Positions 1-12,388 of a stretch of 64,000 nt of DNA are shown piece by piece. The notes under the pieces were generated by a model. The model was not told the origin of the DNA. It saw only the letters and a program-made list of their open reading frames with translations, and searched no databases. Each line of letters opens with the position of its first letter. Positions within the stretch are counted from its first letter, which is position 1. The stretch lies in assembly GCF_000276665.1 (NCBI RefSeq), contig NW_004955476.1:10959649-11023648 (forward strand), given 5' to 3'. This stretch comes from Chinchilla lanigera. Its lineage: Eukaryota > Chordata > Mammalia > Rodentia > Chinchillidae. Position numbers and translations under genes: made by a program.

Positions 1-793
1 TTTTGTCTGTAACTCACTATCATTTGTCTATTTGTTTTCCTGAGAAACGATCTTATAGATAACAATATGTAAAACAATAACCATTGATAATTTCCTACCA
101 CTTTGTCTGTAATTTGGTAAGCCCCTCCTATTATTATGTTATCCTTCTTTTACTCTTTAAAATTAAAAAAAAAAGAAAGAAAGAAACTGTTACTGACAGG
201 CTGGAGAGAAGATGAGATTCACATTCTTAAAAGTAGGGCTTTGGTTCTTTTCTGCCTGTGCTTGCTGTGCTCAGGGAGCCCGAGACCCCAACAGCCAGGG
301 GCGCCAAGGCATGTAGTATGTGTGGAGCATTAACCCCTTCCCCTTGCACAGAATTAGCTGGAGCGGAGGGCAGGCAGGGGACACGAGCCCCACTGGGAAG
401 GCAGCTGGAAATTTCAGTAGCATTGAGCAACATGGTCAATGCAGGCCCTGCAAGTGCAAGAGGGACGGGTGTTGCTCCTCCCCCGGCTTCTGTGGAACAA
501 GCCTGAAGAACTGATGCAGAGAGACTGTCCGAAGCCGCTAGGCTGAGCAGGCCGGTGTGGAGCCTGCGCTGCCTGATGGCGGTTCATGGAGGTGCAGTGA
601 AGTCTGCAGTCCCAGGAGGGGTGGGTGATGTCGCAGCCTGTCTGTGTGTGCACCTGCTGAACGCAAGCCTGTGAGGCCGAGGCGAGTCCCGGCCATGCAG
701 CTGCCCCCGCTTGTGCCCGTCCGCTGTCTGTAACAAGACCCTTTATTGATGGTTTCAATTTCGTTTTTATTATTGTGACTATTTGCTTTTCAG
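1..793. other. Non-coding, nothing recognised
   Basis: AT-rich to about 180, ending in an A-rich tract (aaaaaaaaaagaaagaaagaaa) that may be the tail of an old retroelement. After that it is GC-rich unique-looking sequence with only short chance frames. Confidence 0.5.
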
Positions 794-888
794 AATTGGG
801 AGAAGTATGCCCTGCTCTCCTGCTCCCAGCCTGCCAACCATGAGGCAGCCCTCCGGCGGGAGGAGGAAAAGCTGCCCATCCTGCACAT
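794..888 (+). CDS. Orphan exon-like segment, gene unknown
   Basis: A 95-nt segment is framed by a good acceptor (pyrimidine-rich atttgcttttcag, with a branch-like gtgac about 20 bp upstream) and a near-perfect donor (gtgagtaatt). Phase 0 reads 31 codons without a stop, beginning NWEKYALLSC and ending REEEKLPILH. The charged, ordinary-looking composition differs from the Pro/Gly/Ser-rich chance frames around it. I do not recognise the protein and found no partner exon. It could be an exon of a gene extending left of the window, an exon of a non-coding transcript, or chance. Confidence 0.35.
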
Positions 889-1063
889 GTGAGTAATTAC
901 ACCTCGCACAGCTCCATGCAGTAGACTCATAGCTCCTCAGATCTGCCTGCCTCTCCAGGAGGAAACCTGTTCACCTCTTCTTCACACCCAAATGGACGGC
1001 AGGTTCCCACCTCTGCCAAGTTAGTGCTTCCACAAAATCCGGGTTCATAAAGAATCTTTTCAC

Positions 1064-1232
1064 CAGGCGTGGTGTTACACGCCTGTAATCCCAGCACTCG
1101 GGAGGCTGAGGCAAGAGGATCGTTGTGAGTTCAAGACCAGCCTGGGCTACAAAGTGAGCTCAAGGCCGGCCTCAACTGCATAGCAAGATCCTGTCTCAAA
1201 AAGACCAAAAAAAACAAAACAAAACAAAAAAA
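1064..1232 (+). repeat. B1-type SINE
   Basis: Full 7SL-derived body (taatcccagcactcgggagg, cctgggctacaaagtgag, agatcctgtctcaaaaa) with the internal B1 duplication and an A/AAAAC-rich tail, in the + orientation. Confidence 0.95.
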
Positions 1233-4200
1233 ACAGAACGAAACATAAAGTATCTTTTCTCTTGGTTGTCTTGGGCCCCCCCATACCCTGGTCTTTCCAT
1301 GTCCTGACCTGACCCACTTCTCCAGTGATGCTTCAGAGTGGGGTGCCTGGTTGTCATGGTCACCAGGCCAGCATCCTGGTTCCGCCCCTCATGCACACAG
1401 CTCCCCAGAGAAGCCTCAGCCTGTCCCCACCTCCCCCAGAGCCTGTCCTGGCGTCTCCAGCCCTTCCGTCCGCCCGTCACCTTCCCCCGGCTGCAGGGCC
1501 GTGGGCCAGCGTCTCAGAGGGGTGCTCCCTGAAAAGGACCAACTGAGTGTGGTTTTGGGTCAGCCATTCTCTGGTCACCTGCAGGGGAAGCCTGCGCGTC
1601 CGGGAGCAGCTGCTGTCTCCCTGTAAGGTCTCAGAGGCCCCTCTTGAATAAGCACCTCTGCAGAGAGGCCGTGGCTACCCCTGTGAGGGTGCCCAGCAGT
1701 AGTGGCTAAGGGGCAGATCTGGGGGTACCCCCTCCCAAAGGGCAGCTGCAGGCACCCTGCCCCTGGAGGACTCCTCCGCAGGCATGCTGGCCCCACCCGT
1801 CCTCCCCAGCAGTCACTGCTGCTGTGCTCCTGGGTGGTGTCATCCAGGTGTAGCAGCTACCGCAGGGCAGCCAAAGGTCCCCAGAGCCCCTGAGACCCAG
1901 CCTGACCTCCAGGGTGGAGCCAGGGGGCCACTTCTTGCTGAGCCAGCTGTTCCTCCTGGCCCTGCTTTCCACTGGGGCTCTGGCAACCCCTGTGGTCCCT
2001 GTCTCAGCCCCTTCATGGCTCCTGGCACCTGGTCCTGCTCAGGAGGCCACTCTGGGTTTCCAACCACCTCTCCTGCAAGAGGCTTGGTCCGTGGTGCGCC
2101 TCAGGAAAGAGACCAGCCTGACCTGGTTCCATCCAGCAAACCTAGCCCTCTGCTGGAGTCCCGCCCTCCCGGCAGCCTGCTTGGGCTTGCTACAAGGGGG
2201 CCAGCGGAGCGCTGGAGCAGGGCAGGCAGGACCTCCCAGAAGGCAGACCGAGAGTGCAGCTGGGGTATGCAGGGACAGCTGTGGCCCTGACCAGTCCTCC
2301 CTGGGAGCTGCCTGCCGACTGTCTCCAAACTCACAGAGGCCCTCACCCTGACCTGGGCGTGACTGTCTTCAGAGATGGACCTTTAAACGGACGGCTTAGA
2401 TGCAATGGGGTCCTGGGCGTCCTGTCCATCCAACTGTGTCCTTATAAGAAAGGAAGATCAGGACACGAACACACAGGGACCGCTATGGGGGACTTGAAGA
2501 AGAGACCCCATCTGCAAGCCAAGGAGCAAGGCCTCAAGAGGAGCCAGCCCTGCGGCACCCAGCACACTGTCCTCAGATTTCGGCTCCGGATGGGGATAAC
2601 GAAGAGTTCGCTATTGAAGTCCCCAGCTTCAAGGCTATTTGTCCTCCCTGCCCTTCCCAGCCCCTTGCCTGGTCTGTGCATGCTGGTGTTGGTGTGGATG
2701 CCAATGTCCAGCCCTCACAGGGCCAGGGCTGTGGGGGGGAGGTGCTGTCCCCAGGCCCCATCACTAATCTGGTGTCCCCGCCCTGGGAGAGATGCCCCTG
2801 GAGCAGGCATCAGTGCTGGGCGTGGCCCCATGACCTGTGACGTGCAGGGACTATGGGGTGTGGAGGCCGGTGGGGGCAACACAGCTGCCATGGACGGTGC
2901 CCTGGTGCGGCTGGGAGCTGCTGTGGCCTCTGCTCCACTTCCTGTGAAGTTGGGGCCAGCTTCCTGACTGTGTGGCTGATGCTATGACTCTTCCTGTGCC
3001 TGGGCTGGCCTCACACCTGAGGATCGATGGTCACACCTGCTCTCTCCGAGCCTGGCAGAGCAGAGGGGACAGCATGGGGATAGCATCTGCCCGAGCGGGT
3101 CAGGAGCCCAGCTGCTCTGTGAACGGCAGGTGGAGGGAGCCAGGCTGGTGGGGCCGCAGCCATTCTCCAAGCGGGGGTGACAGCCCCCTCTTCCCCTCCC
3201 CAGGAGTTGTCACCTCTCAGAGGGGCTGGTCCTAAGGTTTCAGAGTAGGCTTCACCCTCTCCCCTGGCCCTAGTGCCCATCAGAGCCTCAGTTTCCATAA
3301 AACGGGTTAATTCTCAACTGGATTGCAGGCCCAGCAGCTGGGGGAGCATTAGGAAGCTGAGTCTCGTGTGTGTGGATTAGTGGGTTGTTCTCATCGGCCA
3401 ACAAAAGCCAACCTTTCTTCCAAGCCCTGATCCTGAAGAGCAATCTCCCTTCGAATCAGAGTTCCTGGTCAAGACAGGCCAGGCCGGAGACCTGCCGTGG
3501 TGACTTGGGCCTCAGTCTGACCAGCCGGCCATGCTGGCACAGGGTGCTCGAGCCCCAGGCCCCTGAGTGGGGCTGGAGGTCCCAGGGATAGAGGGCTGGG
3601 CCACCTGTATGCACTGGTGCAGGTGGGATAAGGCTGCCCCAGAGTGCCTGGCACTCTCTGCCTGGCGCTTTCGGCCTAGCCATGCTGCAGGGTGTCCAGG
3701 CCTGGGGAGCACGCACCTGACAGGAGGCTCTGGCCTATCCCAGGATACAGAGGCAGGTAATCTCACCCATGGGATTAGACATCAGGAGGTGTGTGTGCTC
3801 CCTGAGGTCTCTGGGGGAGCAGGCTGACACCCTAAGCGGCTCCAGCTGGAATGAGTGCAGGAAAGGTTTCACCATGTTGAGATGGGTCCCGCATACAGGT
3901 GCCGGTGGGGGCCCCCACTCCTTGGGGCTCCCTCCAGCTAACTCAGAGTTAGAATGAGGGTGCAGCTGTCGAGCTGGCAGTAGCCTGGCATTCAGAGTTG
4001 CATCTCTGGGCCTCTCTGGCATCTGAGGCTGGAGCCCCAAGCTGGGGGCTGAGGGAGACCCTGGCCTGGTAGACCCTGAGCTAGAAGCCCCTGCCCCTGC
4101 TACTCCCACCCAACTCTGCCCCAGACCTGCCAGGTCAAGGTGGAGGCTTGCCCAAGAGGAGCCTTGCTCAGCAGACCAAGGCCATGGGTAGAGGCGGCAC

Positions 4201-7200
4201 CCAGTGAAGCCCCTGAGACTGCCCCTTTCTGCAGTGAGTTGCAGTTTGTGTGTCTGAAGATCTGCAGCTCTCTCTCCCGGGCCCATGGAGGACATGGGGT
4301 GAGCTGAGGTCAAGCCCTCGTCTGCAGTGGGTCCCCATCCTGGACAGACTGCAGCCAGATGAGCCTGGGGTCTACAAGACTTGGGTCAGGATGGCACTGA
4401 CGCCCTTAAGGAGTTTGTGGTAGGGGGCACTGGGGGGGCCCACACTCTCCTTTTGGGGCCTGAATGGGATGAGAGAGGGGATGCTGCGGGCCCCCAGTCT
4501 TAGCGCTTCAGGGACAGGGCACTGCCTGCCTGGCTGGGCCCGTCCCCTCGCTCTCAGCAGGTGCTACCCCTGCCCTGCCCACTGAGCTCCTGGGGCTCAG
4601 GACGCCAGTGGGGGCCTGGGCAGAGCCTCGGTGCATGGGGCTGCCTCCTGCCATGGCTCTCCTACAGAGGGGGATCCCTCCGGGAAACCCCTGTGAGAAT
4701 TCAGAGCTCGTCCATTCCACACAAGGCCGAAGCCTCATTTGCAGATATCTATGCTATAAATAGGGCTTAGTGTGTGAGACTACAAGAGGCCCCAGGACGT
4801 CTGACTTTCGGGTACATGAGGAACACTTTCTCAGTGTGAGTGTAGCCCATGCAATGTTTAAGACACTTATACTGAGAAATAGCCACTCTTTATCTGTTCT
4901 ACATCTGGCCTGGCAGCTATACCTGGGCCAGGGGTGTGAGCGGGAGCCCCTGTGCATGGAGCTGTGAGCGGGCAAGGCTTTGCCGGGGAGATGGCTGGGG
5001 AAAGATCAGGACCCCGGGGATGGCAGGGTGGCCCTGTCCTGAGCCCCTGAGAGCCCTGTGCCACTGCCCAGGACCTGGTTTTGTGATGGTCGCTCTACAA
5101 GCTGACATTGCCAGCAGATGGCTCTGGGCAGCTTGCTGGCTTTGTCTGAGGAGCCCCTGTCTACTTTTCCCAGGAGAAGGGCATTTCCTGTGTCTAGTCC
5201 TGGGGCTGGCCTTGCCCCAAAGCCCAGGCGGGGGCTCAGCAGGCTGCCCTGTTCTTTCCTGCCCTGTCCATCAGGGACCCTGACCCTGGAGGGGCCGGCA
5301 TCTTCCTTCCAGCTCTGCAGAGGCCCGGCTGAAGTCCTGGGTAAGGAAAGAGGGGTTACTAACCAGGGCCTGGGCACCTGGGACCTGTGGGACATGCCCT
5401 GCTACCGGGCTCAGCCATGCTCAGCCAACCATCTGCCTTCAGCTGGGCCATGGACCGGGACTCCACTTCATCTCCCGGTCAGTCTGACAGTGGTGGGAGG
5501 CCAACCTCAAGCACAGGCTCCTCCCCGAGAAGATGGCACGTGAAGAGCTTCAGAGGTTGCCCCCACCCACATCCTCCTGTCCGGAGGCCTTCCAGGTCCC
5601 CAGACTCAAAGCACACCAGGAGCCTGGAGGGTTGGGGCAGGGATGGAATCTAGGGCCCACAGGCCAGGAGAGACACAGCCAGCAGCTACCTCACCTCGGA
5701 GGAGATGGAAAAGGACTTGTGTCACGCTTGGCATCCCCCACCTGCCATGCCTGGACTCCCACTGCGGGGTGGCTTGTGGTCATTTCCGTCACCTGAGACT
5801 GGCTTTGCTGCTCTTGAATTCCACGGACATAAAGGCTGCGTAGGTCATTCACTTGTGGTGACACTGGAGAACGTCAGAAGCCGCCTCACAGCTTTACACA
5901 GTTCTCTCTGATGTCCACACCGTGGTCACAGAACCAGGGTCCCCTCCAGAATCCAGACTAGGTCGGACTCATTTCTTTGAATTGTACTCACGTCCGTGTA
6001 ACATACAGTCACCACCTCAGTCACGTTTGAGCCAGAGTCGGGGCACCAAGCCCGTCCACACTGTGCGGCCAGCACCGCCAGCTCCTCCAGGGCTCCCTCA
6101 TCTCTGCCCCAACACCCACCCGCCCTCCCAGCCCCTGGCCACAAACTGGGGGCTGGAGAGAAAACCATCCTCTTGATGTCCCGGCACCCAGAAGTCCGAA
6201 GGTGAACACAGCTCCTCTCCCCCCCGGAGCCTGGCATGGTCCTTCTGCCCCTCCAGCTACGATGGCCCCAGACGTCCTCTGGCTGAGGCCACATCGTCAC
6301 CCCAGCCTCTGCCTCTGCCTTCTCACGGCCTCCTTCTCTGTGTCCATGTCTCTTAGAAGGACACAGTCTTTGAATCTGGGGCCACCACAACCCAGGATGA
6401 CCTCACCTTCACTTAACCCTCCAAGACCACCTTCCACACGGGGCCCCTCCACAGGTTCTGGGGTTGGACGTGGACAGATATTTGGTGTCTGTGCAGTGTA
6501 CCACAACCCTCAGTCCATCAGGGTGTTTGCAGGTCGAGGGGCCTGAGCTCCAGAGCTGGGCCCAACCCTGGCTGCACCCAAGGGCACATCAGGCCCTTTC
6601 TGAAGGGAAGGGGACATTCATGGCCCAAGTGTTCAGAAGCCCTAGGGTGGACACCCCAGGGATCTTCACTCAGGGGTGCCAGCTCATCCTGTCTCAGCAG
6701 GGCTGTTTTTCAGGAACTAGGCCCCAGAGAGAGGCCCAACCCTTGAGAGAGAGGCAAGGCCAACCAGAGCCCAGCTCCCAGCAGAGCTTGGGGCAGGCAA
6801 GATGCTCACACTGTGCCCAGGAGATGTGGTAGCTGGGCAGGAAGATGGCTCCAGGTCCCCCACTGCCCACAGGGCAGGACCCTGCCCTCGATACTTGTCC
6901 CCCTGGATCCTGCGTCAGGCCCAGCAAGGAATCCTGTGTGGGTACTGCCGTCACAGCCATCCTGGAACTGTCAGCCCCAGGATAGCAGCCCACTTCCCAA
7001 GACTGCAGTCATTGAGGAGGACAGCAGACAGGCCTGTCCTGCTGTGAGGACGGGGGTCAGGGTAACAGGCTGCCTTACCCAGCAGAGAGATCAAAGATAG
7101 GGCAGGAACCCTGCCACCCCTGGGGCCTGTGGGTGGGACCCACAGGCTGGGACGCAGAGGATGCCACGAGGGACAAAGAGAATCAAGTAGCAGCTGGACA

Positions 7201-9656
7201 CTGAGGCATCTCCTTGTCAGACCAGATGGGCAGGTGGGGCTTGGGAGCCAGGCTTTGTGCTGTGGGCCTGGGGACTGCCAACGGCTATCCATCAAAGCCA
7301 GGTCCTCATTGAAATTCTAATCAGGAGGAGGCGGAGCTTCTCTGGCCTGCCCAGCCCGGGTCAGAAGGTGAGGGCCAGGCTGTCCCCACAGAACCAAACA
7401 TGTGCCTGTCCTAGTCATCTCAGGGGCGCACTGGAATCCTACCCCACGCTGTGCCATGTGCCATTTCGGATGCTGGGCTGACCTGCTCTTGGGTAGGGAG
7501 GGGGTGCCAGCCACTGGGCCCAGCCCCCCTCCAGGACCCCTAGGAGCGGGTGGGTGGATGCTGCGCCCACAGCCTGGCCAGCACCTGCAGTTCACTCCAC
7601 AGGAACAGCCAAGCAGTGGCCAGGAAAAAGCGCGGGCCTGGCACTGCCTGGATGCCAGTGGGGAGTGCGAAGTCTCACTGCCCCTAGCTCTTTTGGGCTA
7701 AAGAGCAGCCACTGCTCTCTCCCACAGCAGCGAGAGGGAGACAGCAGCTGGGTGTGTTGGGCACTGGTGGCCACAAGCCCAGGGCAGCCAACCTTCTGAG
7801 CATGGTGCGCACCAGGGCTGTTCTGAGCATCCCACGCATCTTAATGATCCCCGGGCGCTATTCTGTGATGCAAGAACTACTCCTGCCGTACTTTAGACAC
7901 AAAGAAATGGGAACTTACAGAGGCCAAGATCCATGGCAGCCCTGTCTACACTAGGTCCGTGGACTCAGCCCCGTGTGCAAATGATATCTGGAGCAAAGGG
8001 CACCTGTGCTGGACCGGCTAGCTCTCCCCCTCAGCCCCAAGCCACACGGCACAGCCACTCTGCACCCAGCATTCGCTCGGCACTCGGCCTGGGGTGTGAT
8101 CCTGAGGAGGTTTCAAGTGCGCGGCACTGAGGGCTGGAGTTTGTTACCTTCAGGGTGGGGACCACCCCACCGTGAATGCACAGGACAATGGTACAGGCCT
8201 CGAGCTCCAAGACAGAGTTGTCTGCAGAAAGTCTGGTCCCCGTGAGCAGGTTAGCCGAGGGAACAGATGCAGAACCTCTCTGTCCTCTGAGAACAGCTGC
8301 TCTACTCCAATTCCCTCCTCAGAGCTCAGGGTGGGGGCCTCCAGGGGTGGTAAGGACCATGCCCTGCAGGCCTCCCAGGGGAGCGCAGTAGGAGCTGGTC
8401 CTGGGCCCCTCCTTCCAGATGCTGCTGTCGCCCTGACACCTCTGATTCAGCACCTCGTCCTGCCCCGTGCTGTGTGATGCCCCTGTTGCAGACCTCTGTT
8501 TTTAGCCAGATGTGCCCATGGTGGCGGGTCCTGCTGCTCACCCTCACCCTGCACTGTCTCCCTGCCTGTCTTATCCCTGTGCATTTGCTGGGACACCGTG
8601 TTGCCCACAGATCCAAGCCCTAACTCAGCCTGCTGGGTCCTCCCCGGACTTGCCCAGACTCCATCCGTCACACAGGAAGAGCGGCTGTCCCCACAAGGTG
8701 GGTGCTCCCGTCCCCTGCTTGGGGTGACTTGCAGGTCTGTGGCCCCAGCAGACCAGGGCAGCACAGCTGCTGCCTTACTTCCGTCCCCAGGTCTCCACAC
8801 CGGGATATCCACAACTCGTCGCCTCTGGGTGCCCAGAAATCACTTCCTGGGGGACCCCTGGCCTTGCTGGGGTGCAGGTGGGGACTTTGATGCCAGCAGC
8901 CCTGAGGTGACCACAACTCAGACAGCAGTCTCCACACCCCAACCCCACTGCAGACACAATGGGAGGGGACGCACGCTGGGATTTGCCAAACGAGGACCAG
9001 AAGGAGCGCGACCGGGCCTGCAAGGAGCCTGTGAGAAAGAGGAGCGAAGAGTGGCGTTATGTGCGATCTGTTGGGCCTGCAGAAACCCAGGTTCTGAAAG
9101 CAGCCCCACAGTCAGGCCCTGCTGGAGACAGCCAGGCACGTTATCATCCGGTCACTAGCAGGCCCTCATGCCTAACCCCTTAGAAGAGGGGACCAGGACC
9201 CAGACACCCAGGGAACCCAACCCCAGTCTGTGTGGGGACCCAGGGATAACACACTGCGTGTAAGCATGGGGGACCAGCCCTGAGACACCAGAGCCTCCTG
9301 GAAGGGAGCCTCCACAGAGGCAGCAGTGCCTGCAGGGTGCCTGGTCACAGCAGCTGGGCAGACCAGCCATCCTCACAGGGGATGTCAGCACAAGGGTGCA
9401 GCAGGCACCGCCTGATGTGGGTGAGTCCAGGGGAGGGAAGCGGGTGGGAAGATCACAGGATGCAGGAGAGGCAGAAAGGGGATCCTGGGAGGGACCCAGC
9501 TGGGAGAGTGGATAGACAGAGACGGACAGATAAGACAGGCAGGGGGAGAGCGCAGGGCGAGGGGGCAAGGGTGGCGGGGATCCAGGCTGCCGGAGCGTAA
9601 GCTGGGCCAAGAAGATGCTGTGTGCAGTGTGGGGAGAGCTGACCGCTGCACATCTG
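1233..9656. other. GC-rich gene-free tract upstream of TOLLIP
   Basis: Unique-looking GC-rich DNA with many short Pro/Gly/Ser/Arg-rich frames on both strands. None has flanking splice signals plus a recognisable domain, so I call no gene. Old interspersed repeat traces are visible at about 2395-2590 (ttataagaaaggaagatcaggacac) and 6330-6420. A MIR-like trace may lie at 7830-7930. Confidence 0.6.
2395..2600 (+). repeat. Ancient interspersed repeat fragment
   Basis: The tgtccttataagaaaggaag...gacacagg stretch followed by ctgcaagccaaggagcaaggcctc matches a pattern common in old mammalian repeats. I cannot name the family with certainty. Confidence 0.5.
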
Positions 9657-9657
9657 A

Positions 9658-9758
9658 CCCTCGGCCCCTCGGCCCCTCGGCCCCTCGGCCCCTCGGCCCC
9701 TCGGCCCCTCGGCCCCTCGGCCCCTCGGCCCCTCGGCCCCTCGGCCCCTCGGCCCCTC
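9658..9758. repeat. Perfect 8-bp tandem array, (CCCCTCGG) about 12.6 copies
   Basis: An uninterrupted octamer repeats across 101 bp. The minus strand carries a G4 run every 8 bp, so it could form G-quadruplexes. Because 8 is not a multiple of 3 the array opens all frames, giving spurious repetitive ORFs on both strands that are not genes. Confidence 0.98.
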
Positions 9759-9800
9759 CACGCTTGCCTGCTCACCGGAGTGCGGCAGCTCTCCACGCAG

Positions 9801-9816
9801 CCACCAGGTGGCACTG
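9801..9816 (+). promoter_or_regulatory. CTCF-like motif
   Basis: ccaccaggtggcactg fits the CTCF core consensus (CCASYAGRKGGCRSY) at every position. It lies 43 bp after the 8-bp array. Occupancy cannot be judged from sequence. Confidence 0.6.
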
Positions 9817-11410
9817 CGGGCTTTCGGGGGAGGGGCTGGGGACCAGTTTCTACCCCGAGGCCTGGCAGGTGGAAGGGACAGCCTGCTGCACCTCAAGGGG
9901 TGGCCGCTGGCCAGGGAACCCCGTGGACGTGGAGGGCGGCAGCTGCCAAGCCAGAGCCTTGGGGAGCAGAGGTGCTGCTCATTGCCCGGGCCCGCTGTCC
10001 CCGCAGCCAGGGCGGTGGCTGCTGCGCTCCCTCAGGGCAGCAGTGGGGTGCAGGCCAGTGGGTCCCTTGACCACTGGAGGCGGGGGCTGGGAAGGACCCT
10101 GGGGACAGACGGAGGGCCATGTCTTCAGCCTCACCTGGGCTGTCACTGGGGTGCACACTCGCTATGGTGAGCCGTCTGTGAAGCACATCTCCACAACGCT
10201 GCAGGGGAGGGGAGAGGGAAGATGGGGTGCAGAGCAGCGGCCGGGTCGCGCTGCCCAGGAGATGAAGAGAGCCGTGAGATAGAGACCTCATCAGCAAGTC
10301 CTGAGGAGGGCCATGACCAGGAACCCCCAGCTTTTCCTTCCCTTCTTCCTCCTAATACCAGGGCCCCAAGGCAGCCTGCCTAGGGCTCACCTCAGCACCG
10401 CCGGGGCCATGTGTGTCCTGAGCCCAGCCTGGTGCAGGTGCACCCTGGGTCCTCTGGGGGGTCTGTCCCTTGGGCCTCTTCCCCTTCAGGAAGCCCCAGG
10501 CAAAGGGTGCAGGGGCCCAGGATTGACACCGAAGCCCCGTTTTTCCCAGGTCGTGGCAACCTCCCCCTGCAGAGCTGCTGCCCCCCATGGCAACTTGTGG
10601 ACCCCAGGGGCTGCCAGCAAAGGTGGAGTGTGGAGGCGTGCGCAGGCTCCGTGTGTGCACCGACTCCCCACGGTGCCTGTCATTGTGATATTCTGCAAAC
10701 ACGGACTAATAAACAAGAAAGACCCAAGTGCTGCGTGGCGGGGGCTCCAGCAAAACCCTACTGAGTCCCCACTGGAGACCACAATTCCCAGGGCTTCCCA
10801 GAGCCTACAGGGAGCGGTGTCTGCGGGGCTGGGAGCTGCATGCCAGACAGAGTCTGCCTTGGGTTGAAAACTTTTAAAATCCCTTGTGTGGAGCCCCGCG
10901 GGTTTGCTCGCCCATTGAAGAAGAGCCTCTGGGTGAGCTCTTGGCTTGGGCTTTCCAGGGGACACCAGGATCCCAGAGGAAGCAGTGGCAGCATCTGTGG
11001 ACCGAACTCTGGGCTTGTGGACCAGGCTCCAGGACTCTGGATGAATGGAGGCCACGTCACAGGCCACCCTGTACTCAGGCACAGACACAACCTGCGATCA
11101 CCGGTAGTACAGGGTGTGTGTGTCCTCTCGGGCCACGCAACACAGTGCACGGGCTTGGGTGTGTCTGTGTCCTGATAAGGGCCCCAGTGATCCCATCTGA
11201 CCCTGACTACCTCTCGGAAGACCCTGCGGCCTGACCAGTACTGTGATCCCCTTTTCCTAGGCTTATTTGCGTCCACACATCTTCCTTGAGGAAGACTCTG
11301 TCCAAGTCTTTTCCCCATTTTAGTTGGGGGTTTGGTTTTCTTGTTTGAGTTTATGGAATTCTTGATATATTCTGCATAAACATCCTTTATCTGATATGTG
11401 ATTTGCAAAT

Positions 11411-11578
11411 TTTTTTTCTTTTTCTCTCTCTTTTTTTGAGACAGGGTCTCACTATAAAGTTCAAGTCAGACTTGAACTGGCTTGCATTTAACCCAGGCTG
11501 ACCTTGAATTCATAGCGATTCTCCTGCCTCAGCCTCTTGAATACTGGGATTACGGGTGTGCACTACCACGCTCGGCTG
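11411..11578 (-). repeat. B1-type SINE
   Basis: Poly-T head, tttgagacagggtctcac, then ctgggattacgggtgtgc and accacgctcggct: a complete B1 in reverse orientation inside L1 sequence. Confidence 0.93.
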
Positions 11579-11689
11579 CAAATATTTTCTTACCCATGCC
11601 TTGTGTTATGATTTGTGTCTGGATGTCCTCCCAAATCTTCATGAACTCATGGGGCAGGTTTTTAGAGTTTATGGTTGATTCATGGGTGT

Positions 11690-11964
11690 GAGTGCTACAT
11701 GCAACCTGGGGCAGATGGTTTGCATACAGTGTAAGGGAGGGAAAGAGGCTGCTTGCTGCTGCTCCCCGCTTTTGCTCTTGTTGCTTTGCTGTTTTCTGCA
11801 GCCAAGAACAGTTGCCCCATGCCATGTGCCACTATGCTCTGGAGCCAGCCAAGTGTGACCTGAAACCTCCACAAACTGTGAGCTACATGAACCTTTCCTT
11901 CCTTAATATTGGGCATCAGGTATTTTGTCTCAGCAACGAGAGAAAAGTAACCAAGACACCTTGT
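11690..11964 (+). repeat. Medium-reiteration repeat, copy 1
   Basis: Shares ggagccagc, tgaaacctccacaaactgtg, aacctttcc and ttttgtctcagcaa...agtaacc with copies near 21.8 and 24.8 kb and, reversed, with copies near 12.4 and 45.2 kb. The family looks like a rodent URR1/MER-type element; the name is tentative. Confidence 0.75.
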
Positions 11965-12296
11965 TATTTTCTTCTTTTAACAGTGCTTTTAAAGGAGCAA
12001 AGTTTATTAAATTTAATAGAGTACAACATTGTTTTCTATGATGGATTGGAATGTTGTGTCTAAGAAACCTTCACTTAGCCCCAAATTACAAATATTTTCT
12101 CCTGTTTTCTTCAGGAAGTTTTATATTCTTGCATTTTACACATAAATCTAGGATTAACTCTTAAAGTAATTTTCAGTATGATGTCAGGTATTGGCTAACA
12201 TCCAGTGGTTCCTGCACCATTTGTTAGAAAGACTGTCCTTTCCCTGATGAAGTGCCTTGGCACTTTTGTTAAAAAATTAATCAATCTGGAATTATT

Positions 12297-12388
12297 TAAA
12301 ATAGCCAAGAGGCAGAAGCAACCTGAATGTCTGCCCATAAATGAGCAGACCAGCCACTGGGGCCCGCCCACCTCGTGGAGTGTTATGC
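12297..12388 (+). repeat. L1 3'-ORF2 fragment in sense orientation
   Basis: aaaatagccaagaggcagaa and caacctgaatgtctgcc match the end of L1 ORF2 on the + strand and abut the antisense piece. This is the junction expected for an L1 with an internal inversion (twin priming). Confidence 0.65.

Larger units (their letters stand above)
11290..12296 (-). repeat. L1 LINE fragment (antisense), interrupted
   Basis: Typical antisense L1 ORF2 text is seen at 11290-11410 and again at 12080-12290 (gcaccatttgttagaaagactgtcctttcc). A B1 (11411-11578) and a medium-reiteration repeat (about 11690-11964) are inserted in it. Confidence 0.8.

Noticed and set aside
2254..2967. 237-codon plus-strand ORF
   Set aside because: It overlaps an ancient interspersed repeat, has GC-rich chance composition, and lacks splice or domain support.
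9615..10282. Long overlapping ORFs with repetitive GPSAPRPL or GRGAEGPR peptides on both strands
   Set aside because: They are produced by the 8-bp tandem array, which opens every frame, plus GC-rich flanks. There is no splice context or domain.
10707..10712. AATAAA with 3'-UTR-like surroundings, possible end of a plus-strand gene
   Set aside because: No coding exon leads to it; a lone hexamer is expected by chance.
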